DNA from: Tardiphaga robiniae
GTDB taxonomy: Bacteria > Pseudomonadota > Alphaproteobacteria > Rhizobiales > Xanthobacteraceae
Reading direction: 5' to 3'
Length of the DNA stretch: 64,000 bases
NCBI RefSeq assembly: GCF_013359755.1
Contig: NZ_JABMCJ010000076.1
Location: forward strand, 1-64,000
The notes beneath the pieces were generated by a model. That model worked only from the letters and a program-made list of their open reading frames with translations, had not been told where the DNA came from and did not search any database. Below are positions 16,235 through 25,028 of the stretch, in pieces; position 1 is the first letter of the stretch; each line of letters opens with the position of its first letter. The position numbers and the translations under genes are program-made.

Positions 16235-17768
16235 GACCCCTGCCGATCCCGCCGCCGTCTTTGCTGCCAATCAGGAACGTGCCGCGCCGCTGCTGAAAAA
16301 GCTCACGGCCGACGGCATCGGCAATATCATCGACGGCCAGATCGTGCCGTCCTCGTCGGGTGAGGTGTTCGAGACGACGTCGCCGATCGATGGAAGCGTG
16401 CTTGCGCAGGTCGCGCGGGGCACGAAAGAAGATATCGACAAGGCCGCCAAGGCCGCACAGCGCGCCTTCAAGGAATGGCGCGACATGGCGCCGACCACGC
16501 GCAAGAAGCTGCTGCATCGGGTTGCGGATGCCATCGAGGACAATGCCGACGATATCGCGGTGCTGGAATGTATCGACACCGGCCAGGCGCATCGCTTCAT
16601 GGCCAAGGCCGCGATCCGCGGCGCCGAGAATTTCCGCTTCTATGCCGACAAATGCCTGGAGGCGCGCGACGGCCTGAACATGCCGGCCGATGAGCACTGG
16701 AATGTCTCGACCCGCGTGCCGATCGGCCCGGTTGGCGTCATCACGCCGTGGAACACGCCGTTCATGCTGTCCACCTGGAAGATCGCACCGGCGCTGGCCG
16801 CCGGCTGCACGGTGGTGCACAAGCCGGCCGAATGGTCGCCGGTCACGGCTGACCTGCTGGCGAAGCTCGCCAAACAGGCCGGCCTGCCCGACGGTGTGCT
16901 CAACACCGTGCACGGCTTCGGCGAAGAATCCGGCAAGGCGTTGACCGAGCATCCCGCCATCAAGGCCATCGCCTTTGTCGGCGAAAGCGCCACCGGCTCC
17001 GCGATCATGGCGCAGGGTGCGCCGACGCTGAAGCGCGTGCATTTCGAACTCGGCGGCAAGAATCCGGTGATCGTGTTCGACGATGCGGATCTGGACCGCG
17101 CGCTCGATGCCGTGGTGTTCATGATCTACTCGCTGAATGGCGAGCGCTGTACCTCGTCCAGCCGGTTGCTGGTGCAGGCGAGCATTGCCGATACATTCAT
17201 CGAGAAGCTCACGGCCCGCGTGCAGGCACTGAAGGTCGGGCATCCGCTCGATCCCAGAACCGAAGTCGGCCCGCTGATCCATGAGCGGCATCACGCCAAG
17301 GTCTGCAGCTATTTCGACATCGCACGGCAGGACGGCGCGACCATCGCCGTCGGCGGCAAGCCTTATGACGGCCCCGGCGGCGGACATTACGTGCAGCCGA
17401 CGCTGGTGACTGGCGCGCACAAGGACATGCGCGTGGCACAAGAGGAAGTGTTCGGCCCGTTCCTCACGGTGATCCCGTTCGGCAACGAAGCCGAAGCCAT
17501 CGAAATCGCCAATGCCGTGCAATACGGCCTCACCGGCTATGTCTGGACCAATGATGTGGGCCGCGCGCTGCGCGTGGCCGACGCGCTGGAGGCCGGCATG
17601 ATCTGGCTCAATTCGGAAAATGTCCGCCACCTGCCGACGCCATTCGGCGGCATGAAAGCCTCCGGCATCGGCCGCGACGGCGGCGACTATTCGTTCGAGT
17701 TCTATATGGAGACAAAACATGTCTCGCTGGCGCGCGGGACGCATAAGATACAGCGCCTCGGTATCTAG
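16227..17768 (+). CDS. hpaE: 5-carboxymethyl-2-hydroxymuconate semialdehyde dehydrogenase HpaE
   Basis: A 513-residue NAD-dependent aldehyde dehydrogenase. TPWN is at 173-176, FELGGKNP with Glu274 is the general base, and GERCTSSSRL carries the nucleophile Cys308. The N-terminal 25 residues extend past the common ALDH start. It oxidises the ring-cleavage semialdehyde to 5-carboxymethyl-2-hydroxymuconate. The position between hpaF and hpaD makes this assignment firm within the large ALDH family. Confidence 0.94.
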   Translation: MAKTPADPAAVFAANQERAAPLLKKLTADGIGNIIDGQIVPSSSGEVFETTSPIDGSVLAQVARGTKEDIDKAAKAAQRAFKEWRDMAPTTRKKLLHRVADAIEDNADDIAVLECIDTGQAHRFMAKAAIRGAENFRFYADKCLEARDGLNMPADEHWNVSTRVPIGPVGVITPWNTPFMLSTWKIAPALAAGCTVVHKPAEWSPVTADLLAKLAKQAGLPDGVLNTVHGFGEESGKALTEHPAIKAIAFVGESATGSAIMAQGAPTLKRVHFELGGKNPVIVFDDADLDRALDAVVFMIYSLNGERCTSSSRLLVQASIADTFIEKLTARVQALKVGHPLDPRTEVGPLIHERHHAKVCSYFDIARQDGATIAVGGKPYDGPGGGHYVQPTLVTGAHKDMRVAQEEVFGPFLTVIPFGNEAEAIEIANAVQYGLTGYVWTNDVGRALRVADALEAGMIWLNSENVRHLPTPFGGMKASGIGRDGGDYSFEFYMETKHVSLARGTHKIQRLGI

Positions 17769-17770
17769 AC

Positions 17771-17919
17771 TGTCATTCCGGGGCGCGTGCGCCCTTACGC
17801 ACGTGAACCCGGAATCTCGTGCGGTTCATCACCTCTGAACCGCACGGCATCGAGAAGTGATGAACATATCGGGATTCCGGGTTCACGTGCGCTAGTGCGC
17901 ACGCGCCCCGGAATGACGA
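17771..17919. repeat. Intergenic palindromic repeat, family A copy 3
   Basis: This is the best preserved family A copy. TGTCATTCCGGGGCGCGTGCGCC...CACGTGAACCCGGAATC faces GATTCCGGGTTCACGTGCGC...GCGCGCCCCGGAATGAC-type arms. The centre holds a second stem, GTGCGGTTCA...TGAACCGCAC. It sits inside the hpa operon between hpaE and hpaD, so it would form a large intercistronic stem that may stabilise or attenuate the transcript. Confidence 0.85.
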
Positions 17920-17940
17920 GATAAAAACACAGGAAACGCC

Positions 17941-18924
17941 ATGCCCGTGCCGACCCACGTGTTCGATCCGCCCTTCAATATCCTGCGCTCCAGCCACGTC
18001 GTGCTGGACGTCACTGATCTCAAGGCCAGCCGCGCCTTCTATGAGAATGCGGTCGGCCTGCATGTCGAGGATGCCGACAGCGACACCGTCTATCTGCGCG
18101 CCGTCGAGGAGCACCAGCATCACTCGCTGGTGCTGCGCAAGGCGGCTACGGCCGCCTGTCATCGGCTCGGCTTCCGCGTCGCCAGCGAGAACGATCTCGA
18201 CAAGGCCGCCGCCTGGTTCGCCGCCAACGGCGTCACCTATTCCTTCGTCGAGCGCTCGTTTCAGGGCCGCACGATGCATGTCACCGATCCGTTCGGCTTC
18301 CAGATCGAACTCTATGCGACCATGGAGAAGCGCCCGCATCTGCTGCGCCGCTTCGATCTTTACAAGGGTTGCCATCCACAGCGGCTCGATCACTTCAACG
18401 TCTTCGCCGCCGAGGTGCAGGACACCGTCGACTTCTATGCGCGGCTCGGCTTCCGGCTGACCGAATATGGCGAGGAGGACGGCGACAATGGCCGCATCGC
18501 CGCTGCCTGGATGCATCGCAAGGGCAATGTCCATGACTTCGCCATCACCAATGGCAAGGGGCCGCGGCTGCACCACTTCGCCTATTGGGTGCCGACCGCG
18601 ATGAACATCCTGCATCTCTGCGACGTGATGGCGTCATCGGGCTATCTGAAGAACCTGGAGCGTGGCCCCGGCCGTCACGGCATCTCCAATGCGTTCTTCC
18701 TCTATGTGCGCGATCCCGACGGCCATCGCCTCGAACTCTACACGTCAGACTACCAGACCATGGACACCGACCACGAACCGCTGCGCTGGTCGCTGAAGGA
18801 CCCGCGCCGCCAGACCCTGTGGGGCGCCCCTGCGCCAAGGTCATGGTTCGAACAGGGCTCGCCATTCAATGGGCAGGCAGTGCGCGAGCCGGCGTTTGTG
18901 GCTGATGTGACGATTGCGGATTGA
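17941..18924 (+). CDS. hpaD: 3,4-dihydroxyphenylacetate 2,3-dioxygenase HpaD (type I extradiol)
   Basis: A 327-residue two-domain vicinal oxygen chelate dioxygenase. The metal ligands can be placed at His151 (RLDHFNVF), His212 (LHHFAYWV) and Glu265 (GHRLELYTSDY), close to those of the Brevibacterium and Arthrobacter homoprotocatechuate enzymes. It opens homoprotocatechuate between C2 and C3 using Fe(II) or Mn(II) and O2. This is the type I form rather than the LigB-type HpaD of E. coli. It follows the repeat and precedes hpaG. Confidence 0.93.
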   Translation: MPVPTHVFDPPFNILRSSHVVLDVTDLKASRAFYENAVGLHVEDADSDTVYLRAVEEHQHHSLVLRKAATAACHRLGFRVASENDLDKAAAWFAANGVTYSFVERSFQGRTMHVTDPFGFQIELYATMEKRPHLLRRFDLYKGCHPQRLDHFNVFAAEVQDTVDFYARLGFRLTEYGEEDGDNGRIAAAWMHRKGNVHDFAITNGKGPRLHHFAYWVPTAMNILHLCDVMASSGYLKNLERGPGRHGISNAFFLYVRDPDGHRLELYTSDYQTMDTDHEPLRWSLKDPRRQTLWGAPAPRSWFEQGSPFNGQAVREPAFVADVTIAD

Positions 18925-18952
18925 TGACAACAGAGTGTGAGGAACACGCGCG

Positions 18953-19822
18953 ATGACCCATCCCCGCCTCGCCACCTTCACCGTCAACGGAGCCCTGAAA
19001 TACGGCGCCGTCACCGACGATGGTCTCGTCGATCTGTCCGCGCGCTACGGCGGGGATTATCCGACGCTGCGCGAGGCCATCGCCCATGGGGCCTTGCACC
19101 GGCTCGCAGATGCCGCTGCCAACCAGCCTGCGGATTTCGCACTGGACGCCATCACCTGGCAGCCGCCGATCCCCGCCCCGGAAAAGATCATCTGCATCGG
19201 CGTCAACTATCCGGACCGCAACGCCGAATACAAGGACGGTCAGGACGCGCCGAAATATCCTTCGATGTTCATGCGCACGCCGCGCTCCTTCGTCGGGCAT
19301 GAGGCGCCGCTGGTGCGGCCGCGCGTATCCAGGCAGCTCGACTATGAAGGCGAAGTGGTGCTGGTGATCGGCAAGGCCGGGCGACACATCGCCGAGGGCG
19401 ATGCGCTGGACCACATCGCTGCGCTGACGCTCTGCAACGAAGGCACCATCCGCGACTGGGTGCGGCACGCCAAGTTCAACGTCACGCAAGGCAAGAATTT
19501 CGACTCCACCGGCAGTCTCGGGCCATGGATCGTGCCCTATACCGACGAAAGCCAGATCGCTGACATCCGCCTCACCACGCATGTCAACGGCGAGCTGCGG
19601 CAGGACGATCGCACCTCGCGGCTGATGTTCGGCTTCCGCTATCTCCTGAGCTATATCTCGACCTTCACGACCCTCGTGCCCGGCGACGTGATCGTGACCG
19701 GCACGCCGACCGGCGCCGGCGCACGCTTCGATCCGCCACGCTATCTTACCCCCGGCGATGTGATCGAGATCAAGGCGGACGGCATCGGCACGCTGCGCAA
19801 TGGCGTCGTCGACGAACACTAA
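18953..19822 (+). CDS. hpaG: Fumarylacetoacetate hydrolase-family protein, HpaG-type decarboxylase/isomerase
   Basis: A 289-residue FAH-fold enzyme. PAPEKIICIGVNYPDRNAEYK near residue 80, the metal pair in LDYEGEVVLVIG near 126-137, and the GTPTGAGA loop near 250 are visible. In this operon it most likely decarboxylates 5-oxopent-3-ene-1,2,5-tricarboxylate. E. coli HpaG is a tandem duplication of about 430 residues, whereas this is a single-domain form, so the isomerase half is probably left to hpaF alone. Other FAH activities cannot be ruled out. Confidence 0.85.
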   Translation: MTHPRLATFTVNGALKYGAVTDDGLVDLSARYGGDYPTLREAIAHGALHRLADAAANQPADFALDAITWQPPIPAPEKIICIGVNYPDRNAEYKDGQDAPKYPSMFMRTPRSFVGHEAPLVRPRVSRQLDYEGEVVLVIGKAGRHIAEGDALDHIAALTLCNEGTIRDWVRHAKFNVTQGKNFDSTGSLGPWIVPYTDESQIADIRLTTHVNGELRQDDRTSRLMFGFRYLLSYISTFTTLVPGDVIVTGTPTGAGARFDPPRYLTPGDVIEIKADGIGTLRNGVVDEH

Positions 19823-19837
19823 CGGATTGGAATACGC

Positions 19838-21466
19838 ATGACTGTTCTCACCGGTGGCGAAGCCATCGTCAGCGGGCTCAAGGCGCACGGCGTCGACACG
19901 ATCTTCGGCCTGCCGGGCGCGCAGGTCTATGGTCTGTTCGACGCCTTTCATCAGGCGAAGCTGAACGTCATCGGCGCGCGCCACGAACAGGCCTGCGGCT
20001 ATATGGCCTTCGGCTATGCCCGCGCCTCGGGTAAGCCCGGCGTGTTCAGCGTGGTGCCCGGCCCCGGCATTCTCAATGCCAGCGCGGCGATGCTCACCGC
20101 CTTCGGCTGCAACGAGCCGGTGATGTGCCTCACCGGTCAGGTGCCATCGGACTATCTCGGCAAGGGCCGCGGTCATCTGCATGAGATGCCGGACCAGCTC
20201 GCGACGCTCCGTAGCTTCGTCAAATGGGCCGAGCGCATCGACTATCCCGGGGACGCGCCGACCAAAATGGCGCGCGGGTTTCAGGAGATGATGTCCGGCC
20301 GCCGCGGTCCCGTGGCGCTGGAAATGCCGTGGGACGTGTTTACACAGCGCGCGGAAACCGCTGCAGCGACGACGCTTGAACCGTTCGCAGCGCCCTCGCC
20401 CGATCCTGATCGCATCAAGGCCGCCGCCGCGCTGATCAAGGGGAGCAAATCGCCGATGATCTTCGTCGGCGCGGGCGCGATGGACGCAGGCGACGATATC
20501 CTCGCACTCGCGGAGATGATCGACGCGCCCGTGGTCGCATTCCGCTCCGGCCGCGGCATTGTCAGCAATGCGCATGAACTCGGCCTCACCATGGCCGCCG
20601 CCTATAATCTGTGGCCGCAGACCGATCTCATGATCGGCATCGGCTCGCGGATGGAATTGCCGACCACGTTCCGCTGGCCGTTCCGGCCGGAGGGACTGAA
20701 GTCTATCCGTATCGATATCGATCCCGTCGAATTCCGACGGCTTACAGTGGATGCGCCGATCGTTGCCGATGCGGCAGAAGGAACGCGCGCGCTGGTCGCC
20801 GCCGTAAGCAAGGCCGGATATACGAAGACGGCCGGGCGTCGCGAGACGATCCGCGCAGCCTCGGCGAAAGCGCAGAAGGACATCCAGGCGATCCAGCCGC
20901 AGATGGCCTATCTCGACATCCTGCGCGACGTGCTGCCCGACAATGCCATCGTCACCGACGAACTGTCGCAGGTCGGCTTCACCTCATGGTTCGGCTTCCC
21001 GGTCTATCAGCCGCGCACCTTCATCACCTCGGGCTATCAGGGCACGCTCGGCTCCGGCTTCCCGACCGCGCTCGGCGCCAAGGTGGCGCATCCGGACCGG
21101 CCGGTGGTAGCGATCACCGGCGATGGCGGCTTCATGTTCGCGGTGCAGGAACTGGCGACGGCCGTGCAGTTCAAGATCGGCGTGGTGACGCTGGTGTTCA
21201 ACAACAATGCCTATGGCAATGTGCGGCGCGACCAGTTGCAGGTGTTCGACGGCCGCGTGGTCGCCGCCGATCTGGTCAATCCGGATTTCGTCAGGCTGGC
21301 GGAATCGTTCGGCGTCGGTGCTATCAGAGTAACGTCACCGGCGGAGTTTCGTCCGGCGCTGGAGAAGGCGCTTGCCGATGGCGGGCCGTATCTGATTGCG
21401 ATCGACGTGGTCAGGGACTCGGAAGTCAGTCCGTGGGCGTTCATTCATCCGAAGAAGCCAGCTTAA
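19838..21466 (+). CDS. Thiamine diphosphate-dependent enzyme (acetolactate synthase-like)
   Basis: A 542-residue three-domain ThDP enzyme. The activating glutamate is Glu50 in ARHEQACGYMAFGYAR, and the ThDP/Mg motif GDGGFMFAVQEL...NNNAYG is near 427-457. It starts 15 bases after hpaG and is probably co-transcribed, though such an enzyme is not part of the standard homoprotocatechuate pathway. It may decarboxylate a 2-ketoacid that feeds the pathway, such as a hydroxyphenylpyruvate, or ligate a pathway product. The reaction cannot be fixed from sequence. Confidence 0.85.
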   Translation: MTVLTGGEAIVSGLKAHGVDTIFGLPGAQVYGLFDAFHQAKLNVIGARHEQACGYMAFGYARASGKPGVFSVVPGPGILNASAAMLTAFGCNEPVMCLTGQVPSDYLGKGRGHLHEMPDQLATLRSFVKWAERIDYPGDAPTKMARGFQEMMSGRRGPVALEMPWDVFTQRAETAAATTLEPFAAPSPDPDRIKAAAALIKGSKSPMIFVGAGAMDAGDDILALAEMIDAPVVAFRSGRGIVSNAHELGLTMAAAYNLWPQTDLMIGIGSRMELPTTFRWPFRPEGLKSIRIDIDPVEFRRLTVDAPIVADAAEGTRALVAAVSKAGYTKTAGRRETIRAASAKAQKDIQAIQPQMAYLDILRDVLPDNAIVTDELSQVGFTSWFGFPVYQPRTFITSGYQGTLGSGFPTALGAKVAHPDRPVVAITGDGGFMFAVQELATAVQFKIGVVTLVFNNNAYGNVRRDQLQVFDGRVVAADLVNPDFVRLAESFGVGAIRVTSPAEFRPALEKALADGGPYLIAIDVVRDSEVSPWAFIHPKKPA

Positions 21467-21696
21467 CCTCTCCCCGCTCTACGCGGGGAGAGGTCGACCG
21501 GCGTAGCGCAGCGAAGCCGGTCGGGTGAGGGGCGAGGCAAGAAAGAGGACACATGTTCAACCTCTCGGATCGAAGATGTGCGATCCGATAGGAATAGTTC
21601 GCAGCAACTGCAGTGGATGCCCCTCACCCGCCGCGCCCCTCGATGCTGCGCATCGAAAGGCGCGTCGACCTCTCCCCGCAAATGCGGGGAGAGGTT
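21466..21696. repeat. Intergenic palindromic repeat, family C copy 2
   Basis: ACCTCTCCCCGC..GCGGGGAGAGGT hairpins stand at both ends. The inner pairs include CCGGCGTAGCGCAGCGAAGCCGG and GGGTGAGGGGCGAGGC facing CCCCTCACCCGCC. The element fills the gap between the end of the hpa operon and the convergent binding-protein gene, and the terminal hairpins could terminate transcription from both sides. Confidence 0.85.
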
Positions 21697-21702
21697 AGCG
21701 CG

Positions 21703-22920
21703 TTACTGCTTCACCGGCGGATCCAGCAGCGTGCATCCGCCATCCGCAATCGGCCGCATGATGTCTTCCGCCTTCACCTTGCCCTTGATGCTGAGCAGGT
21801 CCCACTCGCCTTTGACCTCCGACGGCTTCTTCACTTCTGCCAGCAGCATGTCGTTCATCAGCCGGCCGTCCTCGCGCACGCGGGCGCCCGGCGCGAAGAA
21901 GTCGTCGACCGGCATCGCCTTCATCTGACGCATCACCTTCAGACCGTCATTCTCGTTGGCGGCTTCCGCAGCGCGCAGATAATGTTTCACGGCGCTATAG
22001 ACGCCGGCCTGAGCATGGGTCGGCATCTTGCCGTGCTTGGCCATGAAGCGTTTGCCGAATTCGCGGCTCTTGTCGTCATTGTCCCAGTAATAACCCTCGA
22101 GATACTGCACGCCCTGCGTAGCTTCCGAGCCCAGCGCCTTCACGGATGTGAGATAGAAGATCAGCACGGCCAATTTTTGTTTGCCTTCGCCGATCTGGAA
22201 TTCGCGCGCCTGCTTGATATTGGTGACGGTGTCGCCCGAGGCATTGGCGAGCGCGATCACCTTGGCGCCGGAGGATTGCGCCTGCAGCAGGAAGGACGAG
22301 AAATCCATCGTGCCGACCGGGTGCTTCACCGCGCCGAGCACCTTGCCGCCGGCAGCTTCCACCACTTTCGAGACTTCCGCCTGCATGGCGATACCGAACG
22401 CGTAATCCGCCGTGATGAAATACCAGGTGTCGCCGCCCTGCTTGACCACGGCCTTGGCGATGCCCTGCGCCAGCGAATAGGTGTCGTAGAGCCACATCGC
22501 GGCTGTCGGCGCGCATTGCTTGCCGAACACGTCGGCGGTGGCCGAGCCGACATGCACCAGCACCTTGCCGCGCTCGCGCGCCATGTTCTGCACTGCCAGC
22601 GAGATCGCCGAATTGCCGATGTCGAAGATCGCATCGACGCCCTGCTGATCGTAGAGATCGCGCGCCAGCGACACGCCGATATCGGTCTTGTTCTGATGAT
22701 CGGGTCCGAGCAGCTTCACCGGCTGGCCACGCACCTTGCCGCCGACATCGTCGATCGCAAGCTGCGCCGCAACCACGCTGCCGGTGCCGCCGGCATCGGA
22801 GAACACCGAACTCTTGTCGTTCAGCACCGCGATGGTGAGAGGTTTGGTGATGGGGTCGGCAAGCGCCGAACCGTTCAGGCAAGCAACAGCGATGGCAGCC
22901 AATATGCCCATTCGGGTCAT
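21703..22920 (-). CDS. ABC transporter substrate-binding protein, branched-chain/amide type
   Basis: A 405-residue periplasmic binding protein with a Sec signal peptide cut near SALA22. The mature part (LTIAVLNDKSSVFSDAGGTGSVVAAQLAIDDVGGKVRGQPVKLL) has the PBP1 receptor fold. AGGAAA precedes the start. No permease or ATPase is adjacent, so it either uses the liv system at 9.4-12.8 kb or is an orphan. The ligand may be an aromatic acid given the convergent hpa operon. A perfect palindrome lies 68 bp upstream. Confidence 0.9.
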   Translation of the reverse strand: MTRMGILAAIAVACLNGSALADPITKPLTIAVLNDKSSVFSDAGGTGSVVAAQLAIDDVGGKVRGQPVKLLGPDHQNKTDIGVSLARDLYDQQGVDAIFDIGNSAISLAVQNMARERGKVLVHVGSATADVFGKQCAPTAAMWLYDTYSLAQGIAKAVVKQGGDTWYFITADYAFGIAMQAEVSKVVEAAGGKVLGAVKHPVGTMDFSSFLLQAQSSGAKVIALANASGDTVTNIKQAREFQIGEGKQKLAVLIFYLTSVKALGSEATQGVQYLEGYYWDNDDKSREFGKRFMAKHGKMPTHAQAGVYSAVKHYLRAAEAANENDGLKVMRQMKAMPVDDFFAPGARVREDGRLMNDMLLAEVKKPSEVKGEWDLLSIKGKVKAEDIMRPIADGGCTLLDPPVKQ

Positions 22921-22987
22921 TGTCGTTTCCTCGTTCTGGTTTTTATTGAGGAAAGCGTAATGGCGGCCGAATGCCTTGGCCAGCGAA

Positions 22988-23007
22988 ATTTAATCGATCG
23001 ATTAAAT
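22988..23007. promoter_or_regulatory. Perfect 20-base operator-like palindrome
   Basis: The half-site ATTTAATCGA is followed directly by its exact reverse complement TCGATTAAAT. It lies 68 bp upstream of the binding-protein start, in AT-rich sequence that contrasts with the surrounding GC-rich DNA. The MFS gene ends 24 bp away, so the likely target is the binding-protein promoter. No cognate regulator is adjacent. Confidence 0.6.
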
Positions 23008-23030
23008 CGAATTCCGACGCGCGGAAAGCA

Positions 23031-24275
23031 TCAGACAACCGGTATCGATGCGCTCCGCCGCTGCCACCGAACCGCAGCGAGCGCCAGTAGTCCAGCACCG
23101 GCGACCGCCCAGCATGCGACGGGCGCCCAGTGCAGCAACGGCGCATAGTCCGGCAGCTTCTGCAATCCGCCGGCGACGGCGGCCATGCGTGCGAAGGTCG
23201 CGAGTGCGAGCGCCGAGAAGACGAGACCGATGACCTTGCCCTCGGCGCCGGTCTCGCCGATCGCCATCGCCGCCGACACCGCGCTCATCATCATGCAGCC
23301 CCATGCGGCGCCGGCGATGAACTGCGCCGCGATCAGCATGTTGAGATTCACTGCGAACTCCGCGCCGATCACCGCAAGCGCGCCGAGCAACCCGGCTACC
23401 CCGATGACGAGGATTCCGCCCTGGCGCTTGACCACCGCGCTAGCCGGAAACATCGCAATGTTGAAGCCGATCCAGAATATCGGCATCAGCCATTCCAGAT
23501 CGGCCGGCTTGGCGAAGCGCAGGAACATCGGCGCGCTGTTGATGCTGAAATGCAATTGGAAACCAAGCGCGAGAATGACCATGGCAGCGATGAACAGCAT
23601 GGGCATGCGGCCGAGCGCCTTGCCTTGCGCCGGCGAAGCCTTTGCCTCACGGGCGCTGACCTGCACGAGGCCCCGCTCGACGCGCGACAGCGCCAGCGTC
23701 ACGATCAGCAAAACCACGCCGGCAACAACGAAAGGCAGCCGCGGATCGACGCCGCGCAATGTCGCGCCGAGATAGGGCGCCAGCGCACCGGCGACGCCAT
23801 AGCCGAGCATGGCCAGCGCAGCGAGAAACGGCCGCGACGGGCGCGCGGCATATTTGCCGAGCAATGTCAGCGGCGGCGCGCGCAAGGCGGAGGATGTCGC
23901 CGACCAGATCACGATCAATACAATGAGCGCGACTTGCGCCTTCGGTCCCTGCCCGGCGACGAAAGGCAGCGCGACGAAGGCCGCGCAGGACACCGCGGTC
24001 AGGATGCCGACAATGAGACCGAGCCGCCCGACCACGCGCGCGATCCTGTCAGCGACCAGACCCATCGCCGTATCGGTCACAGTGAAAATCGCCTGATCGA
24101 GCATCAGGATGACAATCACGACGGTCGGCGCAATGCCGACATCGGCGACAAGCTTCGGCAGATAGATCACATAGGTGACCCAGCCCAGCGTGAAGACCAG
24201 TTGCAGAACGGCGAGATAGACGCCCGCGCCATTGCTGGTGGCGGCCTGTGTGCCGGTTCGTTCCTGCTCGCTCAT
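23031..24275 (-). CDS. Major facilitator superfamily transporter
   Basis: A 414-residue membrane protein with about twelve hydrophobic segments. It starts at 24275 (MSEQERTGTQ), chosen because GAGGGG lies just upstream and the earlier in-frame Met has none. VADRIARVVGRLG near residue 60-75 is a degenerate form of the MFS loop 2-3 motif. Small-residue-rich helices follow the usual pattern. The substrate is not evident. It precedes the binding-protein gene on the same strand by 110 bp but the palindrome between them suggests separate control. Confidence 0.88.
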   Translation of the reverse strand: MSEQERTGTQAATSNGAGVYLAVLQLVFTLGWVTYVIYLPKLVADVGIAPTVVIVILMLDQAIFTVTDTAMGLVADRIARVVGRLGLIVGILTAVSCAAFVALPFVAGQGPKAQVALIVLIVIWSATSSALRAPPLTLLGKYAARPSRPFLAALAMLGYGVAGALAPYLGATLRGVDPRLPFVVAGVVLLIVTLALSRVERGLVQVSAREAKASPAQGKALGRMPMLFIAAMVILALGFQLHFSINSAPMFLRFAKPADLEWLMPIFWIGFNIAMFPASAVVKRQGGILVIGVAGLLGALAVIGAEFAVNLNMLIAAQFIAGAAWGCMMMSAVSAAMAIGETGAEGKVIGLVFSALALATFARMAAVAGGLQKLPDYAPLLHWAPVACWAVAGAGLLALAAVRWQRRSASIPVV

Positions 24276-24356
24276 GGTCCCCTCGCCCCACCCGACCATA
24301 GAATGGTCGCGGCAGCCAAGGAAAGCGTTCAACACGCAGCGCTCAACAGGTCTCGT

Positions 24357-25007
24357 TCAGCAGGTCTTGCGGAAGGTCAGGTTGATGCGCTGGCCGCCCA
24401 TGACCGGATGTTCGCCGTCCGGCAGCGGCGCGACGCCGTGATAGGCCAGCCGCGCCGGGCCGCCCCAGACCACGACGTCGCCATGGGTCAGACGATAGCG
24501 CTTCTGAGGCGCGCTGCGGGTGAAACCACCGAACAGGAATGTCGCCGGCAGGCCGAGCGAGACCGAGACGATGGGGGCGCGCAGATCCAGCTCGTCCTTG
24601 TCCTGGTGCAGCGAGAGTTTGGCACCGGGCTTGTAGCGATTGATGAGACAGGCATCCGGCACGAAGGCCTCGAAGCCGGCCTGAACCGCCGCGCGCGCGG
24701 CGAGATCGCGAAACGGCACCGGCATCTCGGGCCATCGCTTACCGCTGTCGGGATCGACGGGGTCGTAGCGATAGCCCCGGGGATCCGACACCCACCCGAC
24801 ACGGCCGCAATTGGTCATCGCGACCGACATGGTGTGACCGCCCGGCGTGACCAGATGGCGGAACGGCGCCGCCTTCACGATCATACGCAGCGCGGCGATT
24901 ACATCCGGCTGTTCGGCGGCGAAGAAGTTGCGCAGCAGAACGGCTCCCTCGGCGAGCTCTTCGCACGCAGGCTGGTCATCCCTGATATCGGCGAACAGGT
25001 CGGTCAT
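24357..25007 (-). CDS. alkB: DNA oxidative demethylase AlkB
   Basis: A 216-residue Fe(II)/2-oxoglutarate dioxygenase, the same length as E. coli AlkB. Iron ligands are His134, Asp136 (LHQDKDE) and His190 (AYHGVAP). The arginines of RINLTFRKTC (Arg207 and Arg213) bind 2-oxoglutarate and substrate. RYKPGAKLSLHQDKDELD is the diagnostic block. It repairs 1-methyladenine and 3-methylcytosine by oxidative demethylation. It follows another 2OG oxygenase by 21 bp, forming a repair-type pair; no ada gene is present. Confidence 0.95.
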   Translation of the reverse strand: MTDLFADIRDDQPACEELAEGAVLLRNFFAAEQPDVIAALRMIVKAAPFRHLVTPGGHTMSVAMTNCGRVGWVSDPRGYRYDPVDPDSGKRWPEMPVPFRDLAARAAVQAGFEAFVPDACLINRYKPGAKLSLHQDKDELDLRAPIVSVSLGLPATFLFGGFTRSAPQKRYRLTHGDVVVWGGPARLAYHGVAPLPDGEHPVMGGQRINLTFRKTC

Positions 25008-25028
25008 CGCGGTTGTTCAGTCGTCCCG

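Noticed and set aside
19838-21466. Assigning the ThDP enzyme as acetolactate synthase (ilvB)
   Set aside because: It looks like that family, but no small subunit gene follows and its location in the hpa operon argues for a catabolic role, so no symbol is given.
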